DNA of 22,398 bases from positions 1 through 22,398 of IMG/VR virus record IMGVR_UViG_3300037492_000365; one strand, 5' to 3'. A model generated the notes under the pieces. That model ran no database searches. It was not told where the DNA came from and saw nothing but the letters and a program-made list of their open reading frames with translations. Positions 19,901 to 22,398 of this stretch are shown one piece after another. Position 1 is the first letter of the stretch. Each line of letters opens with the position of its first letter. Made by a program: the position numbers and the translations under genes. This DNA is from a virus.

Positions 19901-20066
19901 AGCCGGTGGCAGTCACCGGCGTGAACCCGTGCCGCTTTGTCAGCGCCCCGCCGCGCTTGTAATAGGCATTCGTAGCTTGCGCCAGGCTGTCGGGTTGGCG
20001 AAGGCGCTCGTCAAGCTTCTGGTTGAGGCCAGTTGATAGCGGGATAAATATTGGCTGGCGTGGCAT
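16938..20066 (-). CDS. Very large tail nozzle/stabilization-type structural protein, 1042 aa
   Basis: ATG 20066 (MPRQPIFIPLSTGLNQKLDE) is 1 nt beyond the upstream stop; a TTG at 20087 is less likely. The opening pattern, with G-x-N-x-K-x-D, then ATNAYYKRGGALTKRHGF, is typical of podovirus tail hub/nozzle proteins, in which the first strand is followed by a K/R-R-x-GF turn. Almost all the rest is beta-strand, probably propeller and jelly-roll domains. The C-terminal third contains RVWLAGFFRRDRVQYSKLYN, ALGELDDKTIIFTAGKIYAV, LQLISSDAGCVDVRSVVETP and GLFFQSQAGMMVLGRD, a conserved block of this family. I infer that it forms the tail tip through which DNA leaves. Longer than T7 gp12 (about 800 aa). 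Confidence 0.7.
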   Translation of the reverse strand: MPRQPIFIPLSTGLNQKLDERLRQPDSLAQATNAYYKRGGALTKRHGFTPVTATGYTYEGTDKGLLSSGDELLIRGNRSLWALIEGNASLAPSWFKKGALAPFTGAERPMFSDSLSVQSCDTAHVAGYAIHAATTLRFVVNGLSTGLATSLVYKIEAENAANEIKPTTIIASDPIAAYAEIGGARVVTGAGAGAGESVAFISVQRLATTTLQFYRWSSLTPTTAPAVSITHADLTAYVFDETGNVRTHDSTPLGTWPTGFSGQWAYTYVRRGGSEIYVARMSDAATNASWVILPAVGRAWMYCAIADGPRIGQIYILAADDADNVYLKAYTENGVLNWSWLVPSSGYQPYQLGVVEALNDDRVVTVVVRGNGIAPTFYNLDINATNSTNTAFSSRKTVRNCGAVSKPWSANDRFFVAARPLYPSGSNGYCSEVIFDLFQENSFVHLTAPVGRYNFGVTPSLVKSFRNLPTGSLQTVQQKATVLTEYRYGTHRITADALIQEPTLASDIVDLDLNGKVSQGSASQGGVTFGGANVGYYTGQAVTELGFASGPFVVRTASVADVTSTLVAGTYTYLGVFESYDEKGNLTRSVPGPSVTHTVAGPNLRVEVEFYTLGPSQRYFSGKRFQVALFRADQDGVFQRCSTPLTNTFDSELTQFFPAIRDTGAQFDALYTQSGAEVDAAGPDGAAYVMVGTKRVWLAGFFRRDRVQYSKLYNAATANQLAIAPEFNDAFAFLIPGGEHVTALGELDDKTIIFTAGKIYAVAGTGPDDGGRNNDFSGLQLISSDAGCVDVRSVVETPAGLFFQSQAGMMVLGRDLQINFIGAAILDATDEFTECTSGVLVPRNNHVRFTLRNPVTSTGVVLCYDFAQGAWSRWDVRTAAGVLDPVGATMHKENYYVLSSAGIVYKEDLTSYWDSSTLYVPMKIETGWLQATQQSGLQRVRQVAALCKKNNRHTLTISLYQDFDSTTPTQIQSYGEATIDNQKLVELEVLRVKAQKCTSFKLRIEDTASAGSTTGQGYDCTGFTVELAGKQGLYKPGTQQRN

Positions 20067-20067
20067 G

Positions 20068-20403
20068 TTAGAAAATCCACACGTCAACGGTGATCGTTAT
20101 TGCGCCAGAATGCACCAGCGTGACGTCGGTGGACGTCAATGCCGTTTGCGAGTTCACGAACACCCCGGGGCCACCGATTGCTTTAGTGACAATGAAACCG
20201 CTCGGGACGTGCCCGAGATTGTGCGCTAATTTGACGCCGAAAAACGCAGGTACTGCAACGTCGCGGAGCCACACGCCAACTGCAAAAGGGAGACGATTCG
20301 CGTCGCGTCGTTGCGAATCCACGGCCTCGGCGAGCGCTACTTTCGCAAACGAGTCCGACTGAGGCCGCAAGCCTTGGAGCGGAAGCACCCGCGCGCGCGT
20401 CAT
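20068..20403 (-). CDS. Hypothetical beta-rich structural protein, 111 aa
   Basis: ATG 20403 overlaps the upstream stop (ATGA). After MTRARVLPLQGLRPQSDSFA the chain is beta-rich (LPFAVGVWLRDVAVPAFFGV, KLAHNLGHVPSGFIVTKAIG) and ends VTLVHSGAITITVDVWIF. LAHNLGHVPSGFIVT resembles a motif in phage proteins from adaptor or receptor regions (L-x-H-x-LG-x-x-P-x-x), a common virion fold. It lies between the probable adaptor and the nozzle gene, so a head-tail joining or tail accessory role is likely. It could equally be a small spike subunit. Confidence 0.62.
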   Translation of the reverse strand: MTRARVLPLQGLRPQSDSFAKVALAEAVDSQRRDANRLPFAVGVWLRDVAVPAFFGVKLAHNLGHVPSGFIVTKAIGGPGVFVNSQTALTSTDVTLVHSGAITITVDVWIF

Positions 20404-21116
20404 GCTTGCCAGCGATTCCACGGCGCGTAATTGTCCCAGTCCCGCATCGTGTCGCCCACAATTTCCGGCATCCCTGCGTCTCGAGCGCCGGCGAGCTTTG
20501 CGATCTGTTGCTCGAGCTGCGCTCGCTGCGCCATCAGGCCATTCGCCTGTTCAAGCGATTCCTCCTTGTTTAGCATATCGATTGCGGCGCCGTAAATCGC
20601 CCAATCTTCCCAACCGTTCACGCCGTCGAACACGTCGCCGTCAAGCACCAGGGGCACGAACGCGGGGACGTAATGGAGCGTGAAACTGTGGCTCGCGTTC
20701 GTCACTGCGGGCCTAATTTCGAGGTTCGCGCCCATGAGCCTATATCGATAATCGTCGAGCTCGGCGTTGCTCGTGTTCTGTTGATAAACGAGCGACGCCC
20801 ACTGTTTCAGATTAAATTTCGGCACCCACACAACGCGCCGCCCGTCCGTTGCTGATAGCGCAAGCAGCGCCATGAACGACGGCACCAACAAGGGTAGGTA
20901 GGCGTTCGAGCCGCCGATAACAAACGACGTTGTTGCGGCGTAATACTCATCGCCGCGCGCAATGATGAGCAAATTGTATAGCTGCTTCAGATGGCGGTTC
21001 ACGCCATTCGTTAGCTCGGCGTCGGTCACAAACGCCGCGGCCTGATTCGAGGTTTGCATATCCGCGAGTTCGCGGGCGCGTGAACGCATGTCGAGTAGCG
21101 AGACGTTCGCGGACAT
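20400..21116 (-). CDS. Probable head-tail adaptor (tail tubular A-like), 238 aa
   Basis: ATG 21116 has a strong AGGAGG site (7 nt spacing). The N-terminus (LLDMRSRARELADMQTSNQA, ELTNGVNRHLKQLYNLLI) is helical, then a beta region follows (TSFVIGGSNAYLPLLVPSFM, RRVVWVPKFNLKQWASL, SFTLHYVPAFVPL). The C-terminus returns to helices (WEDWAIYGAAIDMLNKEESL, QRAQLEQQIAKLAGARDAG). This helix-beta-helix layout, the length and the position after the capsid and before the nozzle match podovirus adaptor proteins (T7 gp11, P22 gp4). They connect the portal to the nozzle. I infer the role from layout and order rather than from a diagnostic motif. Confidence 0.65.
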   Translation of the reverse strand: MSANVSLLDMRSRARELADMQTSNQAAAFVTDAELTNGVNRHLKQLYNLLIIARGDEYYAATTSFVIGGSNAYLPLLVPSFMALLALSATDGRRVVWVPKFNLKQWASLVYQQNTSNAELDDYRYRLMGANLEIRPAVTNASHSFTLHYVPAFVPLVLDGDVFDGVNGWEDWAIYGAAIDMLNKEESLEQANGLMAQRAQLEQQIAKLAGARDAGMPEIVGDTMRDWDNYAPWNRWQA

Positions 21117-21131
21117 GCAGACCTCCTAGCG

Positions 21132-21494
21132 TCAGGTATCGTAGCCGTAGAATGCGACGGTGTTGATCGAACCGGCGGCGTCGTTGGCTGCGCCCGCAGC
21201 GTTCACAATTTGAATCGTGATCGTGTTCGCAACGGTGCCGCCGGGAACGGTCGCGCTCACGTTGGCCGCAAAACCGAGAACGCTGTTAGTGTTTGCCAGC
21301 GCGTGAACGCGAGCGTAACGCCGTTTCAGGGTAGCGACGTAGACGCCGACGCCAGTTCTTGCGACCGAGGCAACGATGCCGCCCGGGTCGTCCTGCACAG
21401 TCGGCGGCGTGTTCGCGGTGATGCGAAAGCTCCCGACAGTTACCCCGCGCGCGTGAGCGTAGGGATGGTAGAGGCCTTTTTCGGTGGTGCTCAT
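21132..21494 (-). CDS. Small structural protein, 120 aa
   Basis: ATG 21494 has GAGG 6 nt upstream. The N-terminus (STTEKGLYHPYAHARGVTVG) is followed by beta strands (SFRITANTPPTVQDDPGGIV, VGVYVATLKRRYARVHALAN) and a Gly/Ala-rich C-terminal half (TVPGGTVANTITIQIVNAAG). The order and composition are typical of small capsid-associated or decoration proteins beside the capsid gene. It has no signal or membrane segment. A head-completion role is the alternative. No family is recognised with confidence. Confidence 0.62.
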   Translation of the reverse strand: MSTTEKGLYHPYAHARGVTVGSFRITANTPPTVQDDPGGIVASVARTGVGVYVATLKRRYARVHALANTNSVLGFAANVSATVPGGTVANTITIQIVNAAGAANDAAGSINTVAFYGYDT

Positions 21495-21501
21495 ATTTGC
21501 C

Positions 21502-21966
21502 TCACGCGAGCTGGTAGGTCACTTCGACGAGGAGCACGCCGACCGCTACTCCGGTGCCCGGCTTAGTAACGTTCAACGCAATGCGCTGGTTTGCCGCGAG
21601 CGCGGAATTCAGACCAGAAGCCACGGCCGTTGCAGTGTTGACCACAAGCCCGGTGACGTTTGTGCTGCGGCTTCCAAGCGGGGTGCCGCCAAGTGCGCCG
21701 CCCGCAACGTCGCCAGTCTGAAGCGCAAGCGTAGCGTAGTTGGTTGCGTCTGCGGTCGATGCAGTTTGCGGGACAACGTTGCAGCTGTTAATGATGATCG
21801 GGACTTCCGACACCATTAGCAGATGCTGAGTCAGCGTGCTAGCGGCTGCGTCGGCTGGCAACTTGATGCGGACGACGCGCGTGCGAAGCGCGTAGTCCAC
21901 ATCGCTTGGAACGCCCAAAGCGTGCGCGGGTGGGATGATCAAATCTGTGCTGGTTTTGATTGCCAT
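21502..21966 (-). CDS. Head-associated structural protein, decoration/head-fibre candidate, 154 aa
   Basis: ATG 21966 has a strong AGGAGG site 8 nt upstream and directly follows the capsid stop, suggesting high expression. The protein is beta-rich and Thr/Val/Ala-rich: LRTRVVRIKLPADAAASTLT, HLLMVSEVPIIINSCNVVPQ, TSSVTGLV-like repeats, and RIALNVTKPGTGVAVGVLLV at the C-terminus. Immediate placement after the capsid and a strong ribosome site suggest a protein needed in hundreds of copies, such as a decoration protein. The neighbouring 120-aa gene has a similar character. Function is inferred from position. Confidence 0.65.
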   Translation of the reverse strand: MAIKTSTDLIIPPAHALGVPSDVDYALRTRVVRIKLPADAAASTLTQHLLMVSEVPIIINSCNVVPQTASTADATNYATLALQTGDVAGGALGGTPLGSRSTNVTGLVVNTATAVASGLNSALAANQRIALNVTKPGTGVAVGVLLVEVTYQLA

Positions 21967-21987
21967 TTTCTTATCCTCCTACAGAGT

Positions 21988-22398
21988 TCACACGCCGTCG
22001 AAGTCAATAACAACGTTATCAACGGGACGTTGGCAAATCAGGTTGCCGTACATTTTCAAGCGGAACTCGATGCCGTCGCTTGCGGACTCGCGAAGGAACC
22101 GGCGCCCATCTTCCTCGGCGAAATGCGGGGCATCGCCGAGCGTTGCGAATTCCCATGCGTCACGGCGCGAGAGCAGGCCGAACGCGTAGGGGCACGTGGG
22201 GTCGTCGAGAACTGTGATGTTTCCGGACGAAGTGATGAGGTTGAAGCCCTGAAAGCCAACCTTGGCCTTTCCGGCCGATTGGACATCGACGAAGGCCTTA
22301 GCCTGCATCGACTTCTGGAGCTCGCTTGCACGCTCGGAATTCATCCAAACCGTGTCGAATTTCCCACCGTTGGTGCGGCCTCGAGCAAGGCTGTCAAA
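21988..22398 (-). CDS. Major capsid protein, C-terminal part cut by window edge
   Basis: The frame is open from the right edge to TGA at 21988 (136 codons visible). TNGGKFDTVWMNSERASELQ, then AFVDVQSAGKAKVGFQGFNL, ITVLDDPTCPYAFGLLSRRD, AWEFATLGDAPHFAEEDGRR and SDGIEFRLKMYGNLICQRPV match the C-terminal half of HK97-fold capsid proteins of podoviruses: the A-domain strands, the V-L-D-D-P-x-x-P turn and the final Y-G-N-L strand. Its first part lies outside the window. It is the upstream-most late gene visible, so the late promoter and head-assembly genes lie to the right. No internal disruption is seen. Confidence 0.83.
   Translation of the reverse strand, partial: FDSLARGRTNGGKFDTVWMNSERASELQKSMQAKAFVDVQSAGKAKVGFQGFNLITSSGNITVLDDPTCPYAFGLLSRRDAWEFATLGDAPHFAEEDGRRFLRESASDGIEFRLKMYGNLICQRPVDNVVIDFDGV

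Noticed and set aside
1-22398. Search for CRISPR arrays, insertion sequences and tRNA genes
   Set aside because: No repeat-spacer pattern, transposase-like frame or cloverleaf was recognised by eye. A tRNA scan was not possible.

Overview
The window looks like part of a high-GC, short-tailed (podovirus-like) double-stranded DNA phage or prophage. A truncated major capsid protein lies at the right edge. It is followed leftward by small head proteins, a probable adaptor, one very large nozzle-like tail protein and three or four Ala/Gly/Gln-rich internal virion proteins. There is no tape-measure, sheath or tail-tube gene, so I infer a short tail with ejected internal proteins. The host cannot be named. 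A lipobox lipoprotein and two wall-degrading enzymes with small membrane proteins suggest a Gram-negative host, but this is inference. Packing is extreme: most adjacent genes overlap by 4 bp (ATGA or GTGA) and no gene-free stretch exceeds about 160 bp.

Layout. (1) 1-1276, minus strand: four small genes (Cys-rich protein, acidic protein, unknown, and an HTH regulator cut by the window edge), preceded by a 157-bp gap with a weak promoter candidate. (2) 1434-2059, minus strand: a Cro/XRE-like HTH regulator overlapping a RusA-like Holliday-junction resolvase. (3) 2060-2126: a divergent control region with a 23-bp dyad symmetry. (4) 2127-5618, plus strand: an early recombination/replication operon. 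It holds three small unknown genes, a single ORF joining a FEN-type 5'-3' exonuclease to a RecT-like annealing protein, a Lys-Pro micro-ORF, a pentapeptide-repeat protein, SSB and a Cys-cluster/coiled-coil protein. (5) 5615-8552, minus strand: a lysis cassette, read right to left as coiled-coil membrane protein, holin candidate, lipoprotein, secreted lysozyme-like enzyme, Cys/His protein and amidase endolysin. (6) 8554-22398, minus strand: virion genes, ending in the capsid gene at the right edge.

How the parts work together. The plus-strand operon and RusA provide resection (FEN domain), annealing (RecT domain), ssDNA protection (SSB) and branch resolution (RusA), which together make a self-contained recombination pathway. 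The two central nucleic-acid steps appear to be fused in one polypeptide, which is the most unusual thing in the window. The minus-strand late block reads head, adaptor, nozzle, ejection proteins, fibre-like proteins, lysis, which is a standard late order. One ejection protein carries what looks like an S74-type chaperone motif split by a long insertion.
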